Under the pieces are notes generated by a model. The model was not told the origin of the DNA and made no database searches. It saw only the letters and a list, made by a program, of their open reading frames with translations. 64,000 nucleotides of DNA from Ulota crispa (lineage: Eukaryota; Streptophyta; Bryopsida; Orthotrichales; Orthotrichaceae): NCBI GenBank assembly GCA_963920765.1, contig OY987250.1:4526001-4590000 (forward strand), written 5' to 3'. The translations under genes and the position numbers were made by a program. Positions 10,143-22,854 of this stretch are shown one piece after another; position 1 is the first letter of the stretch, and each line of letters starts with the position of its first letter.

Positions 10143-11110
10143 AGAGGATTTCGTGTTATGAGAACTGGTTCTGGAAGAGGTTAGGATGTGCAGAGGTGAA
10201 TGTAGTTGAATCAAAGGCGTCGACTGAAGTTGCGGCACTCGTGTATAGCTCATAGCGATTCTTTATTCATGTACAAATATATGACATTGTTTTTATTCTG
10301 ATTCGAGCATTACTTGTTGTTGGTAGCTTGGTTTTTCTCCGGTTACTGTGTGGATGTTTCAGGTCGGCAGTCTGCTGTTTGATTGGTGGTGGGTGAGAGA
10401 TTAGAGATGAGGTGTAAACTGAAGTTTTGTGATTGTTTTTTGTACTTGAGAAGGGCAAGTGCGTCGATTGTGGATTTTTTGGATTTGGGTTGCAAATGGT
10501 TTTGGTGAGTGTTGTGTATGATCCTTGTGTCAATTTTAGTTTATGGAGTTTTGTGAAGCTGTTGCTTTTGTCAATGAATTATGGAATTTCATATGCTGCA
10601 CATGGAATATGAATTCAATGTGCACAGAAGACTTCGAATTTGACTCCCTATTCACTGGAAACCTCCATGTGTGTCAAAAACCTTAAACCTTAGATACTGA
10701 TTTAAACGGAGACGTATGGTACTTTTAAGAGATAAGGAGGTTGGTTTGCGTATGCAACATTAAATTTTATGAACTTCTGTTATGACAAACATCTACCCTT
10801 AGTTTCCCAATGTCGAAAACCATGCGCTGTTTTGTGGATGAATAGTTAGAGAAATAATTTGGGAACTTTTAAAGTTCTCATGCCTATTGCTATAGTGGTC
10901 TAATTTATATGTGTTCTCACTGTCCAAAATAAGTGGATGTTGATACATCAAAAAATGTAGTACTTGGATAGTGGATGCAAGAGATAAATGATCAATTTTT
11001 AATTTGATTTCCTAGTAATTTGTTGCTTGCTTTGTTGCTTTGACAATATATATTTATTGACCAAGGAGAAACACACTAATTAAACATGACATGTAACAAA
11101 GTGGTACTTT
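10143..11110. other. 3' flank of the EF-hand gene, no gene seen
   Basis: T/G-rich DNA to about 10560, probably 3' UTR and terminator region, then featureless AT-rich sequence. The minus ORF at 10267-10533 is low-complexity and is not supported. Confidence 0.5.
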
Positions 11111-11124
11111 TGAGCCTTGAATAT

Positions 11125-11548
11125 ATGGGCAACGACGCTAGAATGTGAGCGGTGAGTGGTGAGCAATAAAAGAGACTTTTTAGAGTGTAGGAAGAGAAAT
11201 AAAAAAAATTGTAATTTGAGATTGGATGTTTGAAACAACAAAAAATTCCCTAAAGCAACACAATTTGTCTCTAAAGTGCAATAATCATTTGAAAGAGGGG
11301 AGGATGTGGATGAAATACACCAATGATATTCATTGGCTCCAATGAATATCATTGGTGTATTTCATCCACATCCTCCCCTCTTTCAAATGATTATTGCACT
11401 TTAGAGACAAATTGTGTTGCTTTAGGGAATTTTTTGTTGTTTCAAACATCCAATCTCAAATTACAATTTTTTTTATTTCTCTTCCTACACTCTAAAATGT
11501 CTCTTTTATTACTCACCGCTCAGTGCTCACTGCTCACATTTTAGCAAC
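11125..11548. repeat. long near-perfect palindrome (foldback element)
   Basis: The two arms, about 210 bp each, meet at CATTGG-CT-CCAATG (centre 11337/11338), so the hairpin loop is about 2 nt. I read the inner 150 bp or so as identical between arms; differences start near 11188/11487 and increase outward. Both strands therefore encode the same spurious short ORF. It may be a young foldback/MITE insertion or a small-RNA hairpin locus. Confidence 0.9.
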
Positions 11549-11552
11549 CCTA

Positions 11553-13138
11553 AATATATGGGGTGTTTGCTTTTTTGAAATGAACAATTTATCACCAATT
11601 AGATGCAAGTAAATTGATGTGCTTGTAGTCAAAGCGTATGTTTTCTCTAAGTACTTTTGACAACACTCTTACTAATACGTTCCTTGCAATTTCTATTCTC
11701 ACATATCACATAACATAAACAATTGAATAACAAATGCTAAGTTGAACGCTTAAAAAGTCAAGATCCAATGTATTCATAAGATTTGAACTCTTTGTTTTTA
11801 CTGCAACATTGATGACAATTGCATGCTCTGTACCCTTACTTCCATAAACCTATACAAGAAATATTATAAACCCCTAAAGAATGTTGCCTGCCAAAAGTGT
11901 TGGCTATATTCATACAAGGACTATTTAATACTTGAAAAAGTGGCTTAATAACAAATATAAAAAATTTCCCAAAAATTCCTAATTGATTAATATTATATTA
12001 TGACTTGGCTTAAAATTTTCAACGCCAATGGGATTCATGTGCTACCCAAATACCCCATCTGTATACAACAAAAGAGAGCGTATATTATACAGCAACATTC
12101 TTTAGGGGCTATGTTATATATGAATATGTCTACGTTCTTCTTTGTTATTGCGTGATGATATGTCTATTATATTCTCAAAGTCCGGAGAATGTATTGATGC
12201 TTACCTGCAAAAAAATAGGTAATTTCATTATTACCATGTTTCAAACTTTGTAATAAATTTATATTTTGGAGAAAGGGGACTCATGATTTATTTCGTTTGG
12301 AAAAGAAACCTGCAAAATGCCAACTATCAAACTCCAAGTCTAACATCCTCCCTTGATTTTTTTACAAATTATCTCAATGTAGAAATTGTGTTTACAATTT
12401 TTGTTTAATAACTTTGTCATTAAAGTACCCCAATTGTTTATTATGGTGCATAGTTTGGGGAGTTTTAAAGCTTAACTAGCCAATATCCTATATTCTCTTG
12501 GGTCAATCGGTTGTCTAGAGTATACTCTTGGCTAAGCCTATATAAATAAAGAATATATATATATATATATTTTCTCTTAAATGGTCGATTTTTTTCCTAA
12601 ACTTTTGAATTCAATTTGACAATTTTCAAAATCAATTGACTAGCTTGTAACTAAATGCCAATACTCCTCGTACATTGTTATGATGCAAGTTAATGTAGAA
12701 AGTAAAGAGATTACCTATGTGTTGAGGTGCAAAACCAGTAGTTGGGAGTGTGCGCATATGTCCACTTTTTTGAAACTCCACCTAAGGTTCATTTCGCATG
12801 CCTAATAAAACTTTTGTTAGTGCAATGAAAAACACTTGTTTAATTTGCTTTGACGCAAGAGTGTTACATACAAATAAATAATGCGAATTTCAATATTTGG
12901 CTTTTGGTATGCACAAATTTAACTTCACCTTATACGTCATGTATATTTCAGAATCTTGCTCAATGTATTATTATACACTTCAAACCGTGGTGAGTGTGTG
13001 TCACTTAATTATAAATAATTCTTGTAAAAGAAATGGATTAATTGGAAACCTCAATTGGTTGAGTTCATGCCCCAAGTTGACGTATATATTTTTCATGAAA
13101 CATTGCCTTGTATAATCCTCCACTACCAATATTTTGAA
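11553..13138. other. intergenic, no gene seen
   Basis: AT-rich spacer with an (AT)n run at about 12551-12570. The ORF at 12897-13115 has no recognisable motif or splice context. Confidence 0.5.
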
Positions 13139-13540
13139 TTATTCACTTGGTGGTGATGCCAAGGGACTAACATCATATTCTTTATTACAATTTGGAATCA
13201 ACCTATCATGATATGATTTGAGAGTACGTAGACATGGTAGTTTTGGATTATTACATTTCTTTTTTGATTTGTTTTTAGACTTTCTTTGAATTGAAGTATT
13301 TGGTGGCGTCCAGTTTACTCCTTTGGTAATTTTCTCAAAGAGGCTCTTCAAGAAACTTGTAGAATATTTATTTTGCATTTCACGATAGTTCAACACCTTC
13401 TCTAATAATTTTCTATTTGCTCTGAGCTTTCCTAGTATAACCTTATTTTGTTAGGTGTCATTCCAAATAATTGTATTTTTCTAAAACCAATTAACATAAG
13501 TAAATATCAATAGCACAATGGTTAATGTATCAATGCTTGC

Positions 13541-13665
13541 TTTAGAGCATCTTCAATATTATATGCATTAAGGGTTTGGCACTTGTCATACTTGGATGAT
13601 AAGTGCTCTAGGCCCCTCAAATTACTCAGTATCATGACATTCAATCCTAGCTTGTCAAGCAAAGG
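13541..13665. mobile_element. Tourist-like MITE fragment
   Basis: Begins TTTAGAGCATCTTCAATATT and contains GGCCCCTCAAA, matching in reverse a part of the complete element at 37302-37611. Its right end is not clear. It lies in an intron of the MYCBPAP-like gene. Confidence 0.45.
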
Positions 13666-14110
13666 CTCTTGAAAAAAAAATTCATCTTAACCCGTGAGCA
13701 CCTAGGCCATATTCACCAAAATGCAAACCTAGTCACACTCAATCCAACTAATCTGTCATGAAAAACAAGATTCATAAAATCCAACCATATTAATTGGTAG
13801 GGGACATAGGCCCAAAAGTACAAGAAAAAAGGACACATTATTTGTCTTTATTGATGAATAGATTATAACAATCAAACATGGAACTTTTTCAATTGTGAGA
13901 GGCAATATTTGGGGCTGTGCGGCACTCAGGGGTTAAGTTTAGTGAATTTTATCTTATATTATGCTTGGTGAGTGATCAATTGACTATTTGTAGGACATTT
14001 CTGAAAATTCAATCTACTGCACATACATTGATGTGGCTCCAAGGTGGAAAATCTTAGCTTTTCTTACAAACAAGGGTAAAGGTAATATTTTGCCCCCTAT
14101 TTTGGCTTTC

Positions 14111-14378
14111 AATGCAATATTTGTTAATTTGGGAAAGAAAATCAATTTTGGGACTTTGGATTTTATGATTTTAAGAAAGATTTGGTGATTTAAAGTAAAT
14201 TTTATGATGATTTTTCAAAATCTCACATCAATGATGAAATATCTTGAAGGAATTATCAAAAAAATCACTAACTTTGAGTCACCAAAATATTCTCACAAGT
14301 CACAAATGCGAAGTTCATTGTTCCCAAAATCCTTTTTGGGAAAGATTATTTCCCAAATTAACACAAATTGTATTGTTA
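14111..14378. mobile_element. M1-clan MITE (copy a)
   Basis: Ends are ATATTTGTTAATTTGGGAA and TTCCCAAATTAACACAAAT. The interior (TTTTGGGACTTTGGATTTTA, then ATCAATGATGAAATATCTTG) is shared with copies at 18357-19524 and 21347-21598. It is intronic in the MYCBPAP-like gene. Confidence 0.7.
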
Positions 14379-15169
14379 TTTACTAAAATCCTCTTGTGGG
14401 GTTGTAGATTGAATTATGGTCTCTAAATCCAAATGAGGATTCATTATTTTCCAAATTCAATCTCCTCATAGATAAAATATAAACTATTACATTTTCTGGC
14501 TGATAAAAAATCAAAACTTTCCATCCTAACCCCACATCAATGTATGTGCAATAGATTGAGCCACTTTTGGTGAGCATGGATGAGCAAGAAGGCTCTTACA
14601 AAAGTAATTGTAAACTTTTAGCGCGTCAAATTTGAGTCAAATTTGACAAGTAAAGATGGAGATGCTCTTACATCACATGTGCACAAACACAAGTAAATAC
14701 AAGTAAACACAAACAATCATGAAAGTGAATCATTTTTCTAACCTCTTTAAATCATCCAAAAGAGCAAAGCCTTTTACAGAGACATGCAAGCAATCGCCTT
14801 TCAACTTTGGAGCTATTGTTAATTCCCAAGTCTCCATAAAAGCACCTGGTACGTCAGAAGTAAACCTGAAGCTAAATTGTTGAGTTTCCCCTGACAATAA
14901 GCTTCCTTTCATTTTCATGGTTGAGAAAGTCCAACAATCCGTTACATGCCGGCCTAGAGAAAAAAACAAATACAAAGAATCAATTTATGTGTAATCATCT
15001 TGAATATTCATGATTGCAATGCATTGTTTTTTAATTAATATATTAGTAGCTAAGCACTTGAAACACCAGCCGAAAATAGAACCCAATTTAGGCAATTTTA
15101 ATCAATACAAACGTGTCTTAATTAACATAGTTATGTTCAAAATGTTCTAGTCAAGACATATTAAAAAAA

Positions 15170-15398
15170 GGAAAAATTCGATGGATATCTCTGAATTTCC
15201 TAATATTTGTATAGGTATGAGTGTTTCAGAAAATTGCATAAATACCCTTAGATCATAATTTTCAGGCATTTGATTTGTTGTGCATACCACTTCCTTTTTT
15301 CTTTGTGTGCTGATTGCTTTTTTTTGTGCAATTTTTGAAAAATTAGGGATATCTATACAAATATTGTAAATTTTAGGGGTATACATCAAATTTCTCCT
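15170..15398. mobile_element. MITE (copy B), related to 7235-7553
   Basis: Terminal arms GGAAAAATTCGATGGATATC and the reverse of GGGGTATACATCAAATTTCTCC. The centre TTTGATTTGTTGTGCATACC matches copy A. Confidence 0.7.
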
Positions 15399-16447
15399 TA
15401 ACAAAATAGTGTTGATTTGGGTTTTGTTTTCAAATAATGAAAAGTTACTCCAAAATGTTTATAGTAACAATGCAAGCTATACACCTTTTTTTAGTATATG
15501 CTTTTTGATTTGTAAATTCTTCTATGCCATATATGTTTATCTTAGAACTAGATTATTCATGTATTATTTGGAAATAAAGGCAAAGCAAAAGAAGATCTCC
15601 TTATGTTGAGGGACACAAGTCTCTTAATGTTTTACACCCATACTCCAATGTTCTAAACACATTCTATTCTAAACATACTTCCTAATGTTTTGTGCATGGC
15701 TTCCAATTATTATTTTTGGACTTTGCATTATCTAAATTTGATTAAATGTAACATTTATTGCAGTCACTTTCAAAATTAAAGGGTTTAGTTAATGCTTGGC
15801 TATATGTAATATTAAAATTCCACAATCTAATATTAATTAGACTTCTCAAAGCATATCAATGTATTCATCTGTTTAGTTTAAAAGCAATAGTAGGGTCATT
15901 TATAGTGTAACAATGTTATGCAACCATGATTCATCAAGAATCAAGATAGCACAATTGTAAATAATGTGTTATTGTTCAAATTGCTATATTGGGCTTTAAT
16001 ACACTAGGCACATGCCTACAACTTTTTTGTTGCTAACTAAACTCTCTTTGGAAATTCGCTTCCAAGTGTAAAATAAACATGTTGTGCCCACATTTTGGAG
16101 CTGTATAAGCTCACTGCTTATTTCACCTGCACATTTGCTTGCATTATTGAATGAAATTTTTTAGATCTTCAAAACTGTTGATAATATAATAACATAGATA
16201 TAGAGCAATCAAAAAACTAGATTTATCTTCTATTTCGACAAACAAGCTAGAAAGTATTGCCCATTAAAATGGAATGTACTAATCTTCTTTCATTTAGAAA
16301 TTCAAGCATGACTTTATTTACTCACCGATTTTATTTACAACAAGAATGCGAGTTGGTTGTAAATTTGCTTTTGGTTTTGGACCTGGCGGTTCAAGATTCT
16401 AAAGAGAAAAAAAAGGGTTCATATCATTATCATTGATGGTTGCTTGT

Positions 16448-16599
16448 AATGCCATATTTATTACTTTTGAGAAAATCCCAATTTTGGGACTTTTGGATTT
16501 TATGGCCTTGAAAAACTATCCCATAAATATTATTTTGAGGGTGTAAAATCTCAAAAGTTTCAAAATCGAGTTTTTCCCAAATTAATGAATATTGTTGTT
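16448..16599. mobile_element. M1-clan MITE (copy b), short form
   Basis: CCATATTTATTACTTTTGAGAA at the left and TTTTCCCAAATTAATGAATA at the right; the left interior shares TTTTGGGACTTTTGGATTTT with copy a. It lies in the intron between the 16.7-kb and 16.3-kb exons. Confidence 0.6.
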
Positions 16600-17239
16600 T
16601 TGTATTTTTACACTATTGTTAAATATTTCAGCTTACTTTAAGTACAAAATGGCTATAAATACTATAATAAATAAGAAACTAGCAATTTTGCTAGCTGCAA
16701 TGTTTGGATGAACTCTTGCGTTGCATTCACAAATTTCATCTTCAAATTCCTCTTCTTTATGTTCTATGTCATTAACTTCTTCTATACAAACATTTTCTTC
16801 AACCTTAAGAAGATTGTGTGGAATACAATCTTGTTGCATAGCAATCCATTGCTCTTCTAGTGGACCACATTCTAATTCCTCATAAATTGGCATAGCTTCC
16901 TTCCCCATTTTTGGTAACAAATGCTTATTCAACCAATCTTTGTATTGAGTTTCAAGAGTTGGTTGCCTAGGATGATTTGATGCTCAAAGCTTGTTTCAAT
17001 GCTTGTATCCAATACACTTTATTAGTTGTATAGATATCAAGATGTTGAAATAGTTGCAAAACTATTGTTAATGCAATCATAGGATTTATTTTTCACCACT
17101 TTGGTGCACATGATTTAAAATGAACTAGATTGTCCCACCATTTTTGTTGGATTGAAATGTTTTTCAAAAGAAGCATAATTTTTTTAGAAGCATTTAAAAT
17201 TAATGATCTTGTTTGCATCATTCACAAATGAGCTATGTT

Positions 17240-18356
17240 TTATAAAATGATAACTAGTTGAATACTTGAATTCAATCAAATGAAAGATTTCTTGCATAGT
17301 TTAAGTTTTGAGTTTGTAGCTTTGAGTAGAAGCTCTTTGACTTAGCTTAAAACATCTATTTGACTATCAAACTACATGTTCAAAGAAATGATTACTAAAA
17401 ACCTTGAAAGCAAGAAAGGTCAAAAGGTGTATAAATAAAGATCTTAATGGTTGTGGCTCCATGTTCTTTTTGCCCTTTTATCTGTTGTTTGAGTGATGAG
17501 ATACTAAAGTTTCTACTTGAGATGTAACCTTCCACACTTTTTCAAAAAAACCATTTCTAATTATTTTTTGTACACTACGATAATACAATTGCTTGTAAAG
17601 GATTGGAGCTTAAAGTGTTTCAAAAGATTAACTTTTTAGAATTATTTATGAATGTGACTTGATTTGATATAGTGATGTTAAAAGTTATTCTAAATTAAAC
17701 TAGGATTTGCAAAAGTTTTTTTTTGCTTGAGTGCCTTTGTTAAGACTTATATGTATAGCTAGAAATCAAAGGTGTTTATTACGTAGGTCAAGATGTAATT
17801 TGTTGATCATAGCATTTATAGGTAAATAAAGTTACGCTCAATATTCAAAACATAATTGCTTAACCATCATACTATTAAACAAGAATTAGTACAATGTTTT
17901 TTATAGTGGTTTCACAATACAAGATTGTAGACCATAAGTTATAGGAGGCATTCCAATTTCTCCTCAATGATCAATGGCTATAGACGTTTGGTTAAATCTT
18001 GCTTACACCACTTGCCAAAAAATCAAATTAAGCTCATGAATACATTATAGCAATTGTTGGTATAAAAAGTTTAATCATTTCATTGACTAAGTTTTGGACT
18101 TTTAGTATCCTTCATCTAATGTGATTATTTTACTTTAGTAAATAGACTTTGACATTTTCTATCTTTTGTTTTCTTTAAAATTTACACAATCTAGTTGGTA
18201 ACTTGATATTTTCAAATTGGTTATCTTGTATGTAAAATGAAATCACTCTACACAAATCCTTAAAACACTGTCTTATTGCGTATTACACTATTATGTCATC
18301 ATAGAAGGTTTGAATTTTAAAAGGTTAATATGTGAATGTTTTTATAAGAGTTGAAA
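17240..18356. other. no gene seen
   Basis: AT-rich DNA where 5' exons of the MYCBPAP-like gene would be expected. I could not read any on either strand. Confidence 0.4.
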
Positions 18357-19524
18357 TGTGATATTCATTAACTTAGGAAAAACGATACATTTTGGGACTT
18401 TTGGATTTTATGGTTTTGAGAGATTTTTGGTGACACCCCTAAAGGACCAAGCCCTTTTTTTTGTGAAAAACATTGAAAACTGCCACTTTTGGAAGGATGA
18501 AAGGAATGGTAATTTATTTATTTTTTGAAATCTAACTGTAAGATCTTGCTCTAGACAATATGAGGTACTTGGGGAAAAAAATGAGCTTATTTCAAATGAA
18601 AAGGAGTGAGATATTTACATGTGAAGTGAAGAAAAAGTTTTTTTTCTATACTGCCCAAAGATTTCAAAAGCAATTGACCACTCCTATATCAAAAAATTTG
18701 CTCTACGCAAAGTTGTGGTTTTTTTTTCTCATGTAGAAGACCAAGTTAGGTATGTGTGGGAGAATTTTCAAATCAATTGGAACTATACAACACATGGGAA
18801 CAAATAGTAAGCAAAATGAAGTAGAGAATTAGTCAAAACACTAAATTGTTAAGAATTTAATTATTAAAATGAAAAATGTAAATCCTAACAGTGATAATGT
18901 TGTGATAAAAAATCTACATCTTCTCATTTTGATTTTTTTCTAAAATATTGAAAATTGAGTAAATTGATGGACCTGAAAGTTTATTTTAGAGTAGAGAATC
19001 TAGAACTGTCCGCAAACAAAAACTCCTCATAACTTTCATCTCATCTATCAAAATTGAATGATTCAAAGCTCCCCACGTCTATATAAGTCTAAAGAAGCTA
19101 TTTCAGATTTTTATTTGAAAAAAATGAAATTTTTAAAGAAGTTTTTGGCTACTTGGGGAGCAGCATTTTCCAGATTTTCATGCATAACTTCTTCAATAAA
19201 TATTAGAATGAAGAAAAAATTACATTCCCACGTAGATCTTTGAATTCCTCACTTTTAATAAAAGTTTCAGAAAATCACGCAAAGTAGTTTAGCCATAGGT
19301 ACATGCACAAAATCCCATTTGTCCCCCAAAGGGACAATGGTCCTTTAGGGGTTAAAATGAATTTCAGATTTCTTCAAGACCTTATATCAATGATGAAACA
19401 TCTTGAAAGAAATGTAAATAAACTCACTTTAAATCACCAAAGTATTCCCACAAATGCAAAATTCAATATTTCCAAAATCTGTTTTGGGAAAGTGTTTTTC
19501 CCCACAAATTAACAAATATTGTGT
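18357..19524. mobile_element. M1-clan MITE (copy c), split by a TTAA-type element
   Basis: Left part 18357-18435 (TTTTGGGACTTTTGGATTTT up to GGTGA) and right part 19352-19524 (ATCAATGATGAAACATCTTG up to AAATTAACAAATATTGTG) together align to copy a; 18436-19351 is inserted between them. Confidence 0.7.
18436..19351. mobile_element. TTAA-type MITE (E1 family), 916 bp, nested
   Basis: Ends CCCCTAAAGGACCA and TGGTCCTTTAGGGG; the right flank is TTAA, matching a TTTAAA at the empty site in copy a, while the left flank is worn. Subterminal AACTGCCACTTTTGG and GGGACAATGG are family hallmarks. No transposase frame is visible. Confidence 0.75.
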
Positions 19525-19639
19525 TTAAATGTAAATTGCATAGGGCCATTGGCCAATTTTCATGGAGAATCTCTAATGTCATACACATTATTTGGTCATT
19601 AGGGGTAGTTTCACACTTTCATCTTCTTCAAGAGGGTGA

Positions 19640-20345
19640 TTGCAAGCATGACCTATACTACATTCTGTCCCCCTCACCTTCTGCGGCTTGTTTTTTGCTT
19701 GTAACTTTTGCAAAAGAAGTCATATTGATTTGTCCTTTTAGAGTAACATGAACATGCAAGTTATTGACATTTAGTGATTTTTAAGTATTTTTTTAAATTA
19801 TTTTGCTATTTTTAAGCAGCCGCAAAATAGGTGTCTACTTTGGCCATTTGAGGGTTTTTAGTAGTATTTTGGGTCCAAAAAAGCTTTTCTAGGGCTATAA
19901 ATCAGGGATGTTGTTTATGGAACATGCTTACATGCAACTATAGAAGGGTTTTGCAAAATTACAAATTCCATGGCATCTACATTGTCTCAAAGTGGGCATC
20001 CTAACTCCCTACATTGGTGAAATGGGAAGAAATTCCTCAGCAAAGCAATTATACCATGTGAATGTGTTTAATGGGTTCTCAAATGTCCATGTTTTATTTT
20101 GTTTTTTGAATTATTTTACTATTTTCTAAAAATCAAGAAAGAAATTGGCTTTTGTTGGTGATTTTGTTTTGTGCATAATTATTAGAATAAAATTTTTCTA
20201 GGTCTGAATTTTCATGAGTATGCTATTTTAAGTGCTTTACAAATTTTTTGTATTTTATTTTATTTAAAAAAAATTATTTCAAAAGCTCATAGTACTACAT
20301 AGTGACAGTACTACCAGTTTTAAGGATGTTTGAGACAAAACTAGT
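19640..20345. repeat. interspersed repeat, about 700 bp (copy 1)
   Basis: Aligns along its length to 57905-58608, sharing TAGTATTTTGGGTCCAAAAAAG, CTCAAAGTGGGCATCC and TTTGAGACAAAACT. No coding potential; class unknown. Confidence 0.7.
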
Positions 20346-20766
20346 AGGTCATTCTTGCAACTACCCAAGAATGAAACTTCTCTAAAAAACTAGAAGTTGT
20401 AGAGTAGAAATAGGAGTCAATGGGAGATTGTGAGCACTTTTCCATGAAGTAGGTGTGACTCCCCTTTTTATTCTCCTTATGGGATTGGTGAAAACTGAAA
20501 AGTGGATAATGATTTTACCTAAAAAATGGTGATGCAATAAGAAAACAAGTTGCATTTACATACTCAAGTACTCAACCAAGGGCTTCAATTACAAGGAGCG
20601 TGAAAGCAAGAATAGTGAGATGAAAAAGAAACACTTGCAAATAAAAATTTCATGTGCTAAAAGCCTAAATCTTCTTCATGTCTGTTCTTCTCCTTCATAT
20701 GTAAAAAAATCTCTTAAACTTCAAAGAATGAGACTTTTGCAAATTAAGAAAAGGGTGCCACAAGCA

Positions 20767-21130
20767 ACATTGTTACTTTGGGCAAGTTGAGGCTATTGGA
20801 CAGGATGAACAAGCAAACAAATTGAACTGGATGCGTAAACGTGTCCGTCAGTTCACGTTTTAAGGCATTTTTAGGGTTTTTGACCTAAAAATGGAAGAAC
20901 CAAATTATAAATTTTCATTTTTATTATGTAATATGGCTTTGAATCCACGTTTTGACTTCATGTGGTCAAGAATGAGTGTCACTAGCATGTACAAAATGAG
21001 TTTTTTTATCATCTTGCACCATTTTTAAAAATCACTTATGAGTTGACTTCACTCAATAAACCATGACCTCAATTGGGCACTTTAGACGAATGGGTGGGCA
21101 GGCGGACAAGTGACCCAATGTGACAACCAT
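20767..21130. mobile_element. M3 MITE (copy 1)
   Basis: Left end ATTGTTACTTTGGGC, right end CCCAATGTGACAACCAT, an inverted pair. The interior has TTAGGGTTTTTGACCTAAAA and GAGTGTCACTAGCATGTACA, shared with 23867-24225. Confidence 0.75.
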
Positions 21131-21346
21131 GACCACAGCCCACAAGTCCACAACCCCGATCAGTTCTTTGAAAACTGAGAATGGGATGAAAAAGGAGTGA
21201 CTACGATAAGTTGATACTTGATAGTGACTACCCTATAACCCTATTCTCTAGATTCAAGCTCTCTAAGCAATCAAGCATGAATTGGGCTCCCTCATCTTGA
21301 CAGATCTCTCAATTTAAATTTTGTTAGAGTGGAAGATTAGAAAAAA

Positions 21347-21598
21347 CACAATTATATCTGTTAACTTGGGAAAAAACCTTTCCCAAAACCTTTTTTAAAG
21401 ATACTGGATTTTACATTTGTGAGAACATTTTGGTGATTTAAATTGAGCTTTTTGATGCTTCTTTCAAGATATTTCATCATTGATGTACAATTTTGAAGAA
21501 ATCATCTTAAAATTTTCTCTAAATCACCCAAAATCTCTTCAACACATAAAATCTGAAAATCCCAAAATGGTGGTTCCAAATAAACAAATATTGTGTTA
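21347..21598. mobile_element. M1-clan MITE (copy d)
   Basis: TTAACTTGGGAAAAAACC at the left, CAAATAAACAAATATTGTGT at the right; the interior (ATTTTGGTGATTTAAATTGA) matches the copy a family. Confidence 0.6.
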
Positions 21599-21778
21599 AA
21601 ATCTAAAAGCAAAAACCAAGAAGAGGCCAAGAGGGGTCTAGCAATGATTTCATTTTTGAATTTCAAGATGCAAGTTATTTAAGCAGTTCTAGTAAATATA
21701 CATAATCGTTAAGATTTCTACTCCCTTCTTTAGCGTTTGTCTTTTTGGGCTCCTTTCTAATTTGCTGGGCCATCTTAA

Positions 21779-22696
21779 CCCCTAAAGGACCATGGCTATT
21801 ATTTTGTCAAAAGACATTCAAAACTGCCACTTCTATGGCAAAGAGTAAAAAAGTTTGAAGATTGGTCTTTTTGCATATCTAACCATAAGATCTTGTAATG
21901 GACTTGTATAAGAATATGTCATTCAAAATTTAAAAACTTTGACCGCACAGATTGCAAGATATTTGTGTTTAAAGTGTAAAAGACAAGGTTTTTTGCACCT
22001 TGCAAGACTAGATTATCTGACTTTGAACTTTTTTAACTTAAAATTTTTGCACCAAGGAGTTTTGAGGTTTATTTTTTATGGTGGGAAATTGAGTTGAGAA
22101 TCTTTGGAAAAAAACCAAAACAAAAAATACTTAATTTTCATTCTTAAAAAAACATTAAATAGAAGAAGGTTTGAGATTGAACAAAATCTTACATTGTTAA
22201 TAACCTTGCAATGGAATTGAATCACAATAATCCCAATGGTGAGATTGTTCTTGCAAACAATCTTCACCCTTTCCAATAGTTTTTTGCAAAAATGTTAAAT
22301 TTGCATTCAAAAACAAAATTTATAAGTTATTTTTTTAGAGCAAACCCACACCTACTCGCAAGCTAAAACTTCTCATAACTTTCATCTCAATTATCAAAAT
22401 TCAATGATTTAAAGCTCCCCACATCTATATAAGTCTAAAGAACCTATTTCGAATTTTTATTTTAAAAAAATGGAATTTTTAAAGAAGTTTTTGGCTACCC
22501 AATCTTGCTTGTTTTTAGAAATTCATGCATAACTTCTTCAATAAATGTCGGAATGAAGAAAAAATTACATTCCCGCGTAGATCTTTGAATTCCTCACCTT
22601 CAATAAAAGTTTCAAAAAATTGTGCAATTTAGTTTAACCATAGGTACATGCCCAAAATCCAATTGTCCCTCAAGGGGACAGTTGGTCCTTTAGGGG
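21779..22696. mobile_element. TTAA-type MITE (E1 family), best-preserved copy, 918 bp
   Basis: TTAA on both sides; the TTAACCCCTAAAGGACCA end is perfectly inverted at the other end (18 nt including TTAA). The interior aligns to 18436-19351 (for example TCTATATAAGTCTAAAGAA, then AGAAGTTTTTGGCTAC). The minus ORF at 22076-22276 lies inside and is not a gene. Confidence 0.85.
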
Positions 22697-22854
22697 TTAA
22701 TGGAATCAAGAATGAAATATTGCCAACTCATTGAAATCAAAGTGGTTTATTATACAGCAATCACAACTCACAAGACTGAAGGAGCAATTGAAAAAAAGAT
22801 CAAACATGAAGTTGTCTACCAAATTGAAGCTGAGTTGTATATACTTCTAGAAAC

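Larger units (their letters stand above)
13139..17236 (-). pseudogene. MYCBPAP-like ASH-domain gene, 3' exons; upstream part broken
   Basis: Minus-strand exons that join in phase: about 16714-16980 (QPTLETQYKDWLNKH onward), 16326-16398 (NLEPPGPKPKANLQPTR, acceptor TTCTCTTTAG, donor CG|GTGAGT), about 14742-14953 (RHVTDCWTF to LLDDLKR) and 13139-13421 (ANRKLLEKVL, ending PLASPPSE and TAA). The 14.8-kb exon has GETQQFSFRFTSDVPGAFME, then WELTIAPKLKG, resembling the Ig-like ASH region of MYCBP-associated proteins, a family linked to cilia and sperm flagella. Upstream, 16980-17236 still reads like protein (KWWDNLVHFKSCAPKW, then IALTIVLQLFQHLDIY), but has an in-frame TGA after KW and needs a frame change to reach the next exon. 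No earlier exons were found. It is either a pseudogene or a gene whose 5' half I cannot resolve. Confidence 0.5.

Noticed and set aside
11080..11544. Twin proteins on opposite strands
   Set aside because: Identical sequences arise from the palindrome arms; no coding evidence.
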